DNA from: Dermatophagoides farinae
Taxonomy: Eukaryota > Arthropoda > Arachnida > Sarcoptiformes > Pyroglyphidae
Length of the DNA stretch: 64,000 nucleotides
Direction of reading: 5' to 3'
Assembly (NCBI RefSeq): GCF_024713945.1
Contig: NC_134683.1
Coordinates: 622,501 to 686,500, forward strand
The notes below the pieces were generated by a model. That model searched no databases. It was not told the DNA's origin and saw only the letters and a program-made list of their open reading frames with translations. This document shows positions 51,694 to 64,000 of the stretch, one piece after another (the first letter of the stretch is position 1; each line of letters opens with the position of its first letter). Position numbers and translations under genes: made by a program.

Positions 51694-54600
51694 CTAGTGA
51701 AAATGAAAAAAAAATGATTTATCATTATTGTTGTTGTTGTTGTTGTTGTTGATGCCATCCAATCAATGTGTGTGTGTTTGAAGAAATTTAATCGATTTTT
51801 TTTCTTCTTCAGAAATTACTTGCCAATGACACACACACACACACAATGAATGAATGAATGAATTATTATTTTGGATCGATAATGTGTCAATTTTTTTTTA
51901 TTTCTTCTGGTTATTAATTAAAATCCGATTTTTTCATTTTTTTCTTTAATAGTTCCATCATTGATTGATTGCTAATCAATGGCCACATATATATCGATGA
52001 ACATAAAACATAAAACAAAAACAAAACAAAAAAGTGTCAAGAGCATCATCAAATATTTGTGTGTTTACCGCTAGGATTTTCAAATTGTTTGAACATCGAT
52101 TAATATATATATCGATATTTTGTGTTTCGATATATCGATGTATTGAAACATTCTTAATACTTTTCTATCTATTTGCTTTACACTTTATCACATCAAACAA
52201 ACAAATGAATCAGCAGCAGCCACCAAAAGTGAAGAAGAAAAAAAAAATCTGTCAAAAGTTTTTTGTTTTGTTTTGTTTTCATTTTCAACAATTCTTGTTT
52301 CATCACAAACATATTTTTTTTCACCCGTCCGATGGTATATCGATCCAAAAATTCTATACTTTTTTGTTTCTCTTTGGCTCTCCGAAACAAAATTTCTGAT
52401 TCAATCCAAGTGTTCTCTTGCAACAACAACAACAACAACGACAACAAAGTGTTTGTTTTATGGCTCAAATTGCTGGTTCGACACAACGACAACAGCGGAA
52501 ATGCAGACATATTTTTCATTTGATCCATGTGGATATTGTGTTTCAAAATGATAAACACTAGAAAATTCGTTTTTTTCCTTGTTCGATTTGGATGTTCGAT
52601 ACATCTCAAATACGAAACAAACATACGTCTTGAAGATTAGAAAAAAAAATGGTCAGCTGGGTTTTCGCTATTCAATGAATCAATATGGAACAGAATCGAA
52701 AATCTCTCTCTCGCTCTCTCCCCGGATGCATTCATCCAGACCGATCGAATTGATCGGATCGATTATTGGCCTATCGATACTATTAGTAATTGTAATATAT
52801 AAAAAAATACTGTAAGTTCAGTGCATCTTTTTTCATTTCTTCTAAATCATAATTTATTGTACATCATCCATTTGATATTTAGATTCCATGCAAAAAAAGA
52901 GAAAAAAAACAGTTGGAATTTTTTTTGACACAAATTAAATTGTGGATAGAATTTAATTAAGCTTGAATATTATATACGACTGATGCTGGGGCTGGAAATG
53001 ACAAAAAAAACGAAAAGAATTTTAATATTGAAAGAATCATTATTATCATTTATTCTTGTACTGTGTCCACCAGAAAAAAGGCCCATTCATATCTAATAAT
53101 GAATAATGATATTGATGATGATAGAATGAAAAAAATTCCATTGTACGTCAATAAGTGTGGTGTGGTTTTTTTTGTTCCACATTTTTTTTATTATTATTAA
53201 TCCTGATTCTCAGAACTGAATTTGAAATTTTTGCCTGCTGATGAAATATGATTCTTTTGGTGTGATCATCATAATATATTCTTGGATATAATTTGAAATA
53301 ATGAATTTCAATTTTATTACACCAAAAAAAAAGAAAAATTCAAAAAGGCACGAATACAGAAAAAAAGCCACCACACACACACACATATATATCATGAATG
53401 AATGGCCCAATTGGCCCAATTAATGGAATTTTTGATGATGATGATGATATAATTATGAGAATTGAGAAAAGGAGAAAAAAAATTCCAGGAATTGTTTTCT
53501 ATTCTAATTATTGGTTTGTGTTTTTGGTCCATCAATTGGAACGAACGAAATAAAAATGAAAAAAAGCATCACATGCAGCATCCACTTGGCTTTTCTTTTT
53601 TTTTTGCTTTGTTTTTGACAAACAAATTTCAATCAAACAAGCAAACAAAGAATTACCACCACCACCACCATCAGCATCATTGTTTGTTTGTTTTTCGTAT
53701 GAAACAAGAGCAAAACAAAAAAAAAAATAGATTCAATTATATGACAGTCTTGATTTGACAAATGAATAGACCGAATGACAAAAACATATTGTCGTTTTTT
53801 TATCATGTTTTATATGACAGTGAAAAAAAAATGATGGTGTCATTTTTTTTTCGTCTGTCTGTTGTTTTTTTTTCTACATAGCATGGTTTTGATTAAAAAA
53901 AAAAATCAAAACAAAATCGTCTGGCTATCTCGATTTATATGGAAACAACATGAATGATAAAAAACAAAAAAATCAACAAAAAGTTCATCATCATCATCAT
54001 CTATTCAATGTTTCGAATATTTTTGCTAAAGTTTTTTTTTCTTTGGTTCAAATAAAAGTTTTTTTTTTATTATCGTTACAGAATACAGAATGTACACAAG
54101 CACACACACACACACGGAATCGATAATCGGTTTTTTATTACTTTTACTGTTAGTTTCATATTGATAAAGATTTTTTTTTTTTTTTGCTCTATAGATTTTG
54201 ATTGATCGAGTTGTCAACATATGGTTGTATATATATTATTTATTATTATTATTGGTGATGGCGGTATACATGTGCGATTTTAGTGTGTATCTATGTGTGT
54301 TTGTTGAACAATATGATTATTGATCATTCATTCGTTTTTTTTTGTTCATAGCCAAGTAATTTTTTTTTTCATTTCCTGATGAACAAAATTAATACTTGCT
54401 ATCGCATAGGGTCCAAATTTTTTTTTTTTTTTTTTTTTTTATTCGTAATGGACATGTTCAACACAAATACACACAAACACACACACTAAAAGTAAATATT
54501 AGCCAATGATATCAGGTCATCATTATTTTTTTTTCTTTCTCAGTTCACCCATCAAATTTACACTATCAAATCATTTTTCATCCACACACACACCCACGCA

Positions 54601-56556
54601 CTTGAGCGCCTTATTTATATGAATGAATGAATGAATGGATGAACAATTTTCAAAATCGAAAATTTTTGTAATTTGACAGGAGATTGTTTTTTTTCTGTTC
54701 ATAAAAAAAAACAGTAAAGCTCATCAAATAAACACGGCCAAATATCCACCATGAACAATAAAAAAACAAAAAAAAAATTCTGGGGCTTAACTCAGTGAAA
54801 AATTGGCCTTTTTGTTTGATTGCTACTGAAAAGAAAATTGGTCGAAATCATCATTTTTATTGCAGCACTGTTATTATTATCAATGTAGCAGAAAGAAGAA
54901 GAGAAAATCCATCAAGAAACATCCATTCACCAACCAACCAACCAACCACCCACCCACCCACACATATTACATATCTATAGAGAGAGAGAGAAAGAAATAG
55001 CAACGAGAAAACAATGAAGAAAAAAAAAGTGAAAATGAAAATTTCAACAATGATGATGATGATCATCATCATCATAATCATAATGGGAACGAACGAACAA
55101 AAAAAAAGAATTTTTTTTTTTGCCAAATTCATGCTTATGTAATCAACAAAAATTTTCATTTTTTTTCATATTCTCTCTGTAAGCCCATCATCATCATCAT
55201 CACGGTACATGGTACAGTGAAGAAGAAAAAAAAATTTCTTTTGAATTTCGGCGTTTTGTACATTTTTTTTCACAGTTTTTTTTTGCTGAATTATCATCGT
55301 CATCATCATCAGTTTTTTTTTTTTTTTTTTGCTATTCACGATCATTATCGATGTGCTTTTTCAACACATGACACACACGGGTGTTGAAATATTCAAATAT
55401 GGATTTTGTATGTATGAGTGTGTGTGTGTGTGTGGGTAGTTTTTTCGTCTTTTAGATTGATTTGGTTATTATCATTCTATGGATGGATTTTTGGAATTCA
55501 AGAATCCAATGGATAAACGAATGTAATATGATATGAACTGGACTTTTGGAAATTTTTTATCTTTTTTTCTGTTTGTTTGTCCGTTTTTTTTTGCATCAAA
55601 GAATTGACGAATGAATGAATGAATGAATGTGGCTAAAAATAAACTTGGAAAAAAAATTCCGGCGAATCAAACAACAACAACAACAACAACAATGTTCCAC
55701 ATTTGGATCGCTGCAGTTGTGTTTTGTGTGCGTCAATTTAATTTACATAATGTAGAAACCAATTTTTTTTCCTGTTCATAATTGCAATGATAAAAACAAA
55801 ATGATGGAATTACGAAGAAAAGTTGATGGAGAATTTTTTTTTCAGAAACTTTTCTTGGATTTATGAATGTGGAAATGATTAGTGTGTGTGTGTGTGTGTG
55901 TGATGGAAAATCCTAACATCACGTCGCATTTTATTTGCTGTCAGCAAAAAAAAAGTAAAACGTCAGATTCACTTAAAAATGAATTTTGAATTTTTGAAAT
56001 TTTTTTTCCCATTTTAAAAACTTCCGGTTACCAAATCATAAAGAAACATGATGAATGGAAAGCCAGAATAAACAGTTTCGTCCAAAATAAGTAGAATTCG
56101 TGTGTTTGTTTGTCATGCCAAAAAAAAAGAATCCTCATGAATGATGAATGAATGAATTTAACATGAAAAGAAACAAACAAACAAAAAAAAAACAGAAAAA
56201 ATCGAAATAGAAATTTTATTCTACAGTGCAAACACACACACACACACACACAATGTTATTATGTTTCATTCAAATTGAATAAAATATTCTACAACACAAG
56301 AATTGTGTTTCTCATCACATCATCATTAATTTTGAATAGAAAAAAAGAGAGACAGAATGGGAAAAGAATAAAAATTCTTGATACAAAACAGTAGCATCAG
56401 TGGCAACTGAATCAAATTAAACAACAAAAATCAATCAATGATTTATCAATCGATATTGACAACGAAAAAAAATTCTATCCAATGCAGGTGGTGAAGAATT
56501 TGTTTCTTTTCCCCAATTCACATCATAAGGGAAAAGAAAAAATGAAAGAATCTTAC
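51694..56556. other. Gene-poor, microsatellite-rich stretch (possible intron)
   Basis: About 4.9 kb with GTT, CA/GT, GAAT, ATC and T tracts; a run of more than 20 T lies near 54418-54440. The frames at 52034, 52193, 52579, 53462 and 54857 are compositional (F, K, N or repeat-coded) and unsupported. A less AT-rich patch at about 52700-52790 (ending GATCGGATCGATTATTGG) could be regulatory. If the two candidate exons belong together, this is their intron. Confidence 0.45.
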
Positions 56557-56577
56557 CTGAAATATATTGGATTCCAT
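56557..56577 (-). CDS. Candidate first coding exon (seven codons)
   Basis: ATG followed by ESNIFQ and an excellent donor (CAG then GTAAGA, intron side 56551-56556), in phase 0. It is preceded on the minus strand by CA repeats and GAAAATGG, a fair start context. It might pair with the exon at 51601-51693, with or without exons between. Weak evidence overall. Confidence 0.22.
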
Positions 56578-59500
56578 TTTCGTGTGTGTGTGTGTGGCTG
56601 TTTGTGTTCATTATAATGCATATAAGATGATTATTAATGATGTTTTATAGTGAGAAATATATCTGCATTTGTGTGTGTGATGAAAATCTGTTTTCAATAA
56701 AAAAACACACACACACACACATACATCGATGAAAATTCAATCAATCAATATGTCACACGAGTAATTCAATGACGGTGTATACAAGATGATGTGTTGACAA
56801 ACTTTGATTATGAATTCAGCATACTGAATAATTTTTGGGACTTGCAAAAAAAAAAGAACTGAAAATTCAAAATCAATTTTTTTATGTCCCAGTTGGTTGC
56901 ATCACGCTATTCATTCGATTCAGACAGAAAAAACTATGAATTCACGCACACACACACACACACATAGCCAAAAATTCGTTTCAACCACCACCACCACCAA
57001 CACTCAGTTAGATCCAAAAAGTGAATGAGAAATAAGATGGAAAAAAAACACCAAAACCGTCAATTAAATGTTGTCGTTTTTTTTTTTTTTTTTTTATAAC
57101 CAGAAAAAAAATCTCTTTTTTTTCGGTTAAGTTGTGAAACCGTTATGAAAAACAACCATAACTGAACACACACATATAAGCGCCGGCGTCATCTTATATG
57201 ATGATTGGGTATATATCGTCTGTCGACAGATATTCTCAGTCTAGAATTTTGGTGATGCGTGATGATGATGTTGATAGCAGCAGCGGCAGCATCATCATCA
57301 TCATCATTTTCCATATAGAATTCTCATTCAATTTAGTCTAGAACCATTCTAGAGAGTTTGTCGAAATTGTTTGTTTGTATCGTCGACAATGCAGAAAAAA
57401 AAACACAAAACGAAACAGAACAAGAATAAATAAATAAAAGTTTGAATATACCCGAAACGGTTTTTCTTTTTTTTCTGGTTCTCTATCCATTTCCCGAATC
57501 TATTTAATGCAAACATCATCATCACCACCATCATTGTAGCAGTAGTTTTTTTTATTGAAATTACATGGATCCAACAATGGGAGAACAAAACAAAAAAAAA
57601 CTAATGGAAACCATAATGATGATGATGATCATCATCATCATGATCAAAAATTGATATGATGGTAATAATGTAAACTGTTGAGCAATACTTCAAAATATGG
57701 ATAAAAATGGGGATTTTTTTTCATTATTATTATTCTGGTTACAAAGAATATTCTGTGTGGTTGAATTAGATTAGAAAAAAAAGAAAGAAAGAAAGAAAGA
57801 ATTTCTTTCGTCGTTTTTTTTTCTTTGCAGAATGAAAATTAATAAGATTATCATCAACATCATCATTATTCTGATCGGCCGACAGAATTTATTTATTGCT
57901 CAAATATATTTAGCATATTCTTGGATTAAATTAAATTCTTTTCCTCTCTCTCTCTTTCTTTTTTTCATTTATTTTTCTTTCTGCATTCTATTCTGATTCC
58001 TTTCATCAAATTCTAATGATTCTTTCCATCTCCATCGATTCGATTCTTTTTTTTATTTGTTACTAGGCCTAACTAGAAACCGAAAAAAAATAAAAATTTC
58101 CCTCATACACATCATTGACAATTGTCAATTTGTTGTTTGATTTGCATTCAAGAAATAGTCCCAATTTGGCGAATGGCAAATGACAGTCGTTGTTCAATAC
58201 ACTACTCAAATTGACAGAGAGAAATGGAGAGAGAAAGATAGAGAGAGAAAACTTTATTTTCCCTTGTTGTTTGTTATTATTGAACGTCAAACGTAATATA
58301 GATGTTTTTGGTACTCTCATTTGCCCCATTCCAATTCAATTTAATCATTTTTTTACCTTGATTTTTTTTCCCATAAAGATTTGCCTTTGAGTAACACAAA
58401 TGTTTCGTTGCAGTAGTTGTTGTTGTTCAAAATTCTTGCCACCAGAATATGATTTTAATGAAATTTGCATCTGGTTCTTTTTTATTCTCTTTCGTTCTCT
58501 TTCTCTCTAGTGTTCATTTCGGTTGATTGAGTTTGCTGCTGGTTGTCAACAAGAAGAAGAAGAAGAAAAAAAAAGTTTTTCGCTCATTAATTGTATATTT
58601 TGTTTGTTTTTTTTCTGTTTTTTTTCCACATTCAATTCTCCAAAGCTTCACACACACACACACGACAATCTAGGAACTTTGAAACTGAAAATGGAGTTAA
58701 GCCAAAATTTTAGCCAAATTGACAAATAATAATTGATTCTTATTATGAATAAAAGTTTTGTCTCGTCGTTGATAGTAGTATTAGTAGTAGTAGTTATATG
58801 CAACATAAAACTTAATGAAATGATTTTGATGGATGACAAAAACATGTAAGCAGACAAATTTTAAATTCAAATTTAGGTTAATTAAGTTTTTAAAAACCAT
58901 AATAATCAGTCAACTAGTAGTAATTAAAGAATATTCTTCCAGTCACAAATCATTCTATTCTTACAACAGCAGCAGAGTCCAGATAAAATAAAATGGTGGT
59001 CCAGTAACGACATTCTGGACCTTGGATTCTGTGGCCATCGAAAAATAAAAGAAAACAAATAATAAAGTTGTATACAGAATAAATATTTGAACACTAAACA
59101 AACAGTGAATCAGCAGAATATATATATATGGGCTGAACGTTTAGTTCTGTTGTTGTTGTTGTTGGTTTTACTTAATAATAATTCAATTAATTCAATCGAT
59201 TGATTGGTGGTCTTTGATTTCTATAGAATGGAAAAAAAGGAAGTTTTTTTTTGTCTTGTTTGCCACCAAATAGTTTTGTCGATTTGCATGTCGATGTAAA
59301 AGAAAAGTGTTCATCGTTTCCGGATGCATCAATGACAAGAATTTTTTCCTCCCTGTCACTAGTTTGACAAATTTTCATTGACAAAAAAAATAACGGAAAC
59401 CAATCACAAAGTATTGTTAGATCGGATTGGAAGAGTTTTTTTTTTGTTGCCAAATTGAAAAATTTCAATTTTAAATTGACAGACAGTCAAAAAAAAAAAA

Positions 59501-59663
59501 TATCCATTTAGAAATGAAAATAATTCTTGATCGCCTGAAGGTTGAAAAAAAATAGAATCCATTTAATGGATGAAAATTCTTGGAACGTTTTATGTAAAAT
59601 AAAAAAAAAAAAAATGTAAAGAATTTGCAATCAGAGAAAAAAAATCATCACTTACATTATTGG

Positions 59664-59677
59664 CCACTAGGCGGCGA
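59664..59677 (+). promoter_or_regulatory. CTCF-like motif
   Basis: CCACTAGGCGGCGA matches the well-known CTCF core pattern (CCASYAGRKGGCRS) at 13 of 14 positions by my reading, in otherwise AT-rich sequence. Function is inferred only. Confidence 0.35.
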
Positions 59678-60608
59678 AACGAGGTTCATATAGTTTTTAA
59701 TTTTTAATTTTTTTTTTTTTGGTTGAATAAAATTTTGAAAAAAAACAAATGCAAACAACACACACTAACAACACACACACAAACACACACACCATTTATG
59801 GAATTCATTGATGATTGATTTTCATTACTGATTATTGTCACGAAATTCTTTTCATTGTCATTGTCATCGTTGTTGTTGTTATGGAAAGTGAAAATTTTCC
59901 ATTTTCATTTGTTTTGTCTATCCATTTTTATATTTGATTGGCCGAAACCTTTTTGATGGTTGACCATTTCTTCTCTTTTTTTTGCTGTTGTTATTCTTGC
60001 TTTGTTGTTTGATCTTCAAGGTCTTGGAAATCTTTTGTCTTTTGATTAGTTGATTACTTGATTGTTGTTGTTGTTGTTGTTATTGTTGATGTGTGTGTGT
60101 GATATGTGACTTGCTGTTTTTCAATGAAAATGAACTGGTTGCCTGTTTGTTTGAGTAAAATTCACTTTTTTTTTGATTTTTCTTTAAATGGACTCAATCA
60201 TCATCAAGATGATGATGATATCATGATCCTGTCACGTTCATGTAGGAAAAACAAAGAAAGCAAGTAAAAATAAAAAAATTTTGTTTGTACACATCATTTA
60301 TTTAGGGGTTTTAGATGATGATGATCATAAATAATGGACGTGATTTGAATTCTATAATAATTATTAAGAAAAGAAGACGGAAAAAAATGAAAAACGAAAT
60401 TGTCCGGATTGATTTTGAAAGGGGTTGACAAAATGCAGACAGACATTAAACAAAAAATTGAAAATTTCAATCCATAAAAATTATTCAAATGAATCAGATT
60501 TTTTTTTGTGATTCACAAATTCAAACGATTGATTCATTTTGATATGCCAACAAGAATAATTCAATATATTTTAAAGAATCGAATGAATTTTCGAATGTTG
60601 GCGATACG

Positions 60609-60622
60609 TGCGCCATCTAGAA
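60609..60622 (-). promoter_or_regulatory. CTCF-like motif, opposite orientation
   Basis: On the minus strand this reads TCTAGATGGCGCAC, with the AGATGGCGC core typical of insect CTCF sites. With the plus-strand motif at 59664 it forms a convergent pair about 0.95 kb apart. Inferred only. Confidence 0.3.
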
Positions 60623-61710
60623 TCGTTGCATTACACTAATAGATATATTCGTATTATTAGCTATTTACATCAATGGTCAGATTGTCAAATTCTTGTCATT
60701 TCATTTCATTTTTTTTTCAAATAAAAAAAAAATTTATCTATTTTCTCTCACACACACACAGAGCAACAAGTGTCCATATAACATGGTCCAATGATATTGA
60801 GAACAAAACAATAATGGATGATGAGAAAAAAAATAGAACCTAAAAATGAAATGAAATGATAAAAAAAAAAAATTTTCTCATATTGAGCCCTACGGTGTGT
60901 GTGTGTGTGTAACAGGAAAAAAAATTTTCTTTCATATTTACCTGTCTTATGACACCAAAAAAAAAATCACATTAATCATCATCAGTTGCTGATACTGCTA
61001 CTGTTTTGTTACTGAAGTGGTGGTGGTAGTTTTATTTTCTTCATTTTTTAAATTATTTAAAAATGGATTTTTATCGATCATCGATTAGGTTATGATTATG
61101 AAATTCTGTTTCATTTTTTTTCATTTTATGAATGAAATATAAGAATATAAGAATCTTTAATGCTTAAAGATTGATGTAATAATTATGATAACATTTGATT
61201 ACATATACAGACACACATTATTTTCAAATTTCCCATTTCATTCAACAACAACAACAAAAGTAATAGTAAAATAGTAAAAACAACGTAGTAAATCTCGTAA
61301 ATATGACCCTTGACCTTCGTTACACACACACACACACACACATTGACTGAATGACTGATGTAATACATTTTACGTTCACTGTCGTTGTTGTTGTTGTTTT
61401 CGCTACCTGTATTTAATTCTTTTGTCCATTTTTTTTTCTTCTTCATTTTTTTTTACATAAATTCATTCATTCATTCATTCAAATTTTACTTGAATGAATG
61501 AATGAAAAAAAACTATACGAAGAAGAACTAGATTCTTCCATCCGGCCATAGCTGATTATTATGGTGATGATGATGATTTAAATTTCAATCTACACACACA
61601 CACACACACGATACGCCCACAACCAACGAAACAATTGAAATAAAGCAAAGCAAAAAAAAAAATTGATAACGATGCTGATGATGATGATGATGATGTTTTG
61701 GTCATTTTCC

Positions 61711-61740
61711 GGTCTAGTCTGGTCTAGTCAGGTCTAGCCA
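61711..61740 (+). repeat. Three 10-base tandem units
   Basis: GGTCTAGTCT, GGTCTAGTCA and GGTCTAGCCA stand side by side. It is a short non-microsatellite tandem repeat, of unknown meaning. Confidence 0.7.
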
Positions 61741-63779
61741 AACAACAATGATGTATTGCAATGACAAAAGTAAAGACCAGTGGTAGTTTTTGGCTTTCGA
61801 TTTTTTTTTTCATTGGGGAAAATAATCAAATGAATGAAATAACAAAATTGCCAGGTTTATGTCCATGTCCATGTACATATCTATCTATGGCGACGATTAT
61901 GATTTCCATTTTGATTGATTGATTGATTGATTGTTGCACTATCCCCGCGCATAAAGTGTCGGTGAAATTTTGAAAATTGGATTTTCACAAAAAAAAAATT
62001 TCGTCTTCGAATCAAACAAAAATTCGAGATGAGAATGAAAAAAAAAATTGCTGCAAAATATAATTGCAGCCGTAGACTGATTTTTTTCCTCCTATTCTCT
62101 TGCTCTCTTGGCTTCTTTCGATCGATCGATCGATTGATCGATTCTTATTCATTCTTAATATTGAAAAAAACTGTAATCTTCTCTTTTCAACTTTGACCTT
62201 CATGTGAATGGCGACCAAAAAAAAGTGACACAACAACAGCAAAAACTACAATTCAAAAATCATAAAAATGTCACCGATCTATATATTTTTTTTTTGGGAT
62301 GATACAATGAAATAATATCAAATGACACCATGATGACACACACACAGCAATCATACCACATATATGACATATCATTTCACCTTTGACCTGATGATCAACT
62401 ACTACATTTATTTACTACACCTTTGTTCCAAACACACACACACACAAAAAAAAGATTTCTATAGTGAATAAAAAATGAAAAAAAAACAAACGCGTGTTCA
62501 TCGAAGTGTAAATTTTATTTTTCTTCATTTTCTTCTTCCGATGATGATGATTTTTTTTCTGGTGGAAGCAGAAAAAACCAAAAAAAAAAAAAAATTTCCG
62601 AAAATTTTTCTGTTTGTTTCACATCGAAATAAAAACCTGTTGCTCGTTGTTGTTGTTGTTGTTGTTGATGATTATGATTATGGCAGATGTGAACAACAAC
62701 AACAACAACAACATCATAATCATTGGGAAAAACAGATGAATTATTATGACAAGTTTTTTTTTCGTTTATTTGAATATATGAAAAAGAATTGCCATTTTGA
62801 CTGTAAACAATTTCCGTTCACAACAAAAAAAATGCCAACCAACCAACAATGATGATTATTTGATCATTAATCGATGAATTTTTAGAATAAAAGTTTTGCG
62901 TGTGAAGAAAAGACGAAAAAAACCAATCAATTTCATCGATTTTATTGATGAGATACAATGGATGCGACAACAACAACAACAATGATAATCACGCCATATT
63001 GTCACCATGATCATCATCAACCATCTGTTGTTTTAATAATCATCATCATCATTATCAAAGAAAATTAATGATGATGATGATGATTACACATAGACAAAAC
63101 AACAACAAAAAAAAGAATGAAAATCTGGTAATGATCATTATTCATCATCATCATCATCAAATTTCTATGGTCAAAATAGAATCATTCTGGTTCTTTCTCT
63201 GTTCACTTGTTGGCTGGCTTTATTTTTATTTTTATTTCCGATGCAATTATCATCAGGTAGTCATCATTTTCAGCAGTAGCAACAAGTAGCAAGTGGCAAT
63301 ACAATTCAAAAGACCCTAGAAAAGAAAACACTTTTTTAACCCATGATGATGATGATGATGATTTTAAAAAAAAAATGTTCCACTCACACAAATGCAGAGA
63401 GTTTTTTTTTTTTGGTTTTTTGGTTTTTTGGACATGGTTGACTGCATTACATCATCATCATCATAATACATCATAACTTGACACCTGTGTGTGTGTGTGT
63501 GTGTGTGCTAGCAAACTCTGTTTTTGTGATCAACAAGTTTTCCAATGCTACCTGAATTTATCTGAAAATTAATTGATTGATTACGTTAATTATGATCGCA
63601 AAAAATCTTAAAAGGGGACATTTTTTTTGGATTGCCCATTTTTTTTTCATTCACTTTATCATGAAATTTGTTCTACACCACACCACACCACATATATTTC
63701 ATCATCATCATTATTCCAAGCAAACAAACAGACAATTGTCACATAGAAATTCTATTGTTTGAATTTGAATTTGATGAAA

Positions 63780-63783
<4 letters not shown>

Positions 63784-63813
<30 letters not shown>
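63784..63813 (+). repeat. CT dinucleotide repeat
   Basis: A run of about 14 CT units, the longest CT/GA tract in the window. Such tracts can bind GAGA-type factors in arthropods, but nothing here shows that it does. Confidence 0.7.
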
Positions 63814-63815
<2 letters not shown>

Positions 63816-64000
63816 GATGTCATCGTCAATATTCAGGTTTTTTTGTTTTGTTTTGTTTTGTTTTCATCAACATACAAATTCACCTTTTGTCCTTGTTCAT
63901 TTTATTATTTAAATTTTTTTTTTTTTGATTTTCTCTATATATGAAACAATAACCAAATATGTTATCTCCATGTTTAATATATAGGTGGCATTCACATCAT

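Larger units (their letters stand above)
56578..64000. other. Gene-poor right end of the window
   Basis: About 7.4 kb without a convincing gene. CA/GT tracts occur about every kilobase. Also present are ATC/ATG runs, a GATC-type repeat near 62117-62140, and poly-T and poly-A tracts. A less AT-rich patch at about 57175-57360 (TATAAGCGCCGGCGTCATCT) could be a promoter for a minus-strand transcript. Frames such as 58069-58329 and 59187-59468 on the minus strand have no recognised similarity and no supporting signals. The region could be intergenic or the introns of a gene that extends past the window. Confidence 0.45.

Noticed and set aside
52034-52815. Several overlapping frames near 52-52.8 kb as a gene
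   Set aside because: They have simple composition, overlap each other in many frames and lack recognisable domains or splice structure.
58980-59040. GGTCCAG/CTGGACC inverted repeat as a regulatory hairpin
   Set aside because: Seven-base arms are within chance expectation for a window of this size.
59187-59468. Minus-strand 93-residue frame with less repetitive sequence
   Set aside because: It has no similarity that I know, no good start context and no neighbouring exon. It remains possible but cannot be supported.

Overview
The window looks like nuclear DNA of a compact, very AT-rich arthropod genome. An astigmatid mite of the house-dust-mite kind is my best guess, not proven. The signs are short GT-AG introns (68 and about 50 bases in the scavenger receptor gene), many CA/GT, ATC and poly-A tracts, a polyglutamine-rich protein, a class B scavenger receptor of animal type, and AATAAA signals close behind stop codons.

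Layout. From 0.1 to 31.2 kb, ten loci lie head to tail on the minus strand. All belong to one family: a short N-terminal region, an RCC1-type beta-propeller and a C-terminal BTB/POZ domain (RCBTB-like). Most have one propeller-BTB unit of about 500 residues. One has two units and one has four units in a single 1989-residue reading frame. Two loci are frameshifted, and a third copy survives only as a 3' fragment. Between 31.8 and 40.7 kb are three single-copy minus-strand genes: a CD36/SCARB-type receptor with three coding exons, an RCC1-propeller protein without a recognisable BTB domain, and a polyglutamine-rich protein. From 41.2 to 50.8 kb the same RCC1-BTB family resumes on the plus strand: one single-unit gene, one two-unit gene with an internal stop, and one two-unit gene. 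The whole is two divergent arms of one expanded family around a single-copy core, with 19 propeller-BTB units in 13 loci. From 50.8 to 64 kb there is almost no coding signal, only microsatellites, two small candidate exons and a few motifs; it could be intergenic or the introns of a large gene.

How the parts fit. Known RCBTB proteins use the BTB domain to pair with cullin-3 and the propeller to bind a partner. An array of this size, with unit fusion, patchy conversion between copies and broken members, is the pattern of a rapidly turning-over adaptor family. The function of these copies is not known from sequence. Intergenic blocks were copied with the genes, so each copy carries one of a few shared 5' leaders. 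Some leaders hold a TGACGTCA (CRE-like) site about 90 to 100 bases before the start. Two plain DNA elements interrupt the left arm: a 2.2 kb element with dense subterminal repeat arrays, sitting between a start codon and its CRE-like site, and a 162-base hAT-type MITE with a perfect 8-base target duplication.
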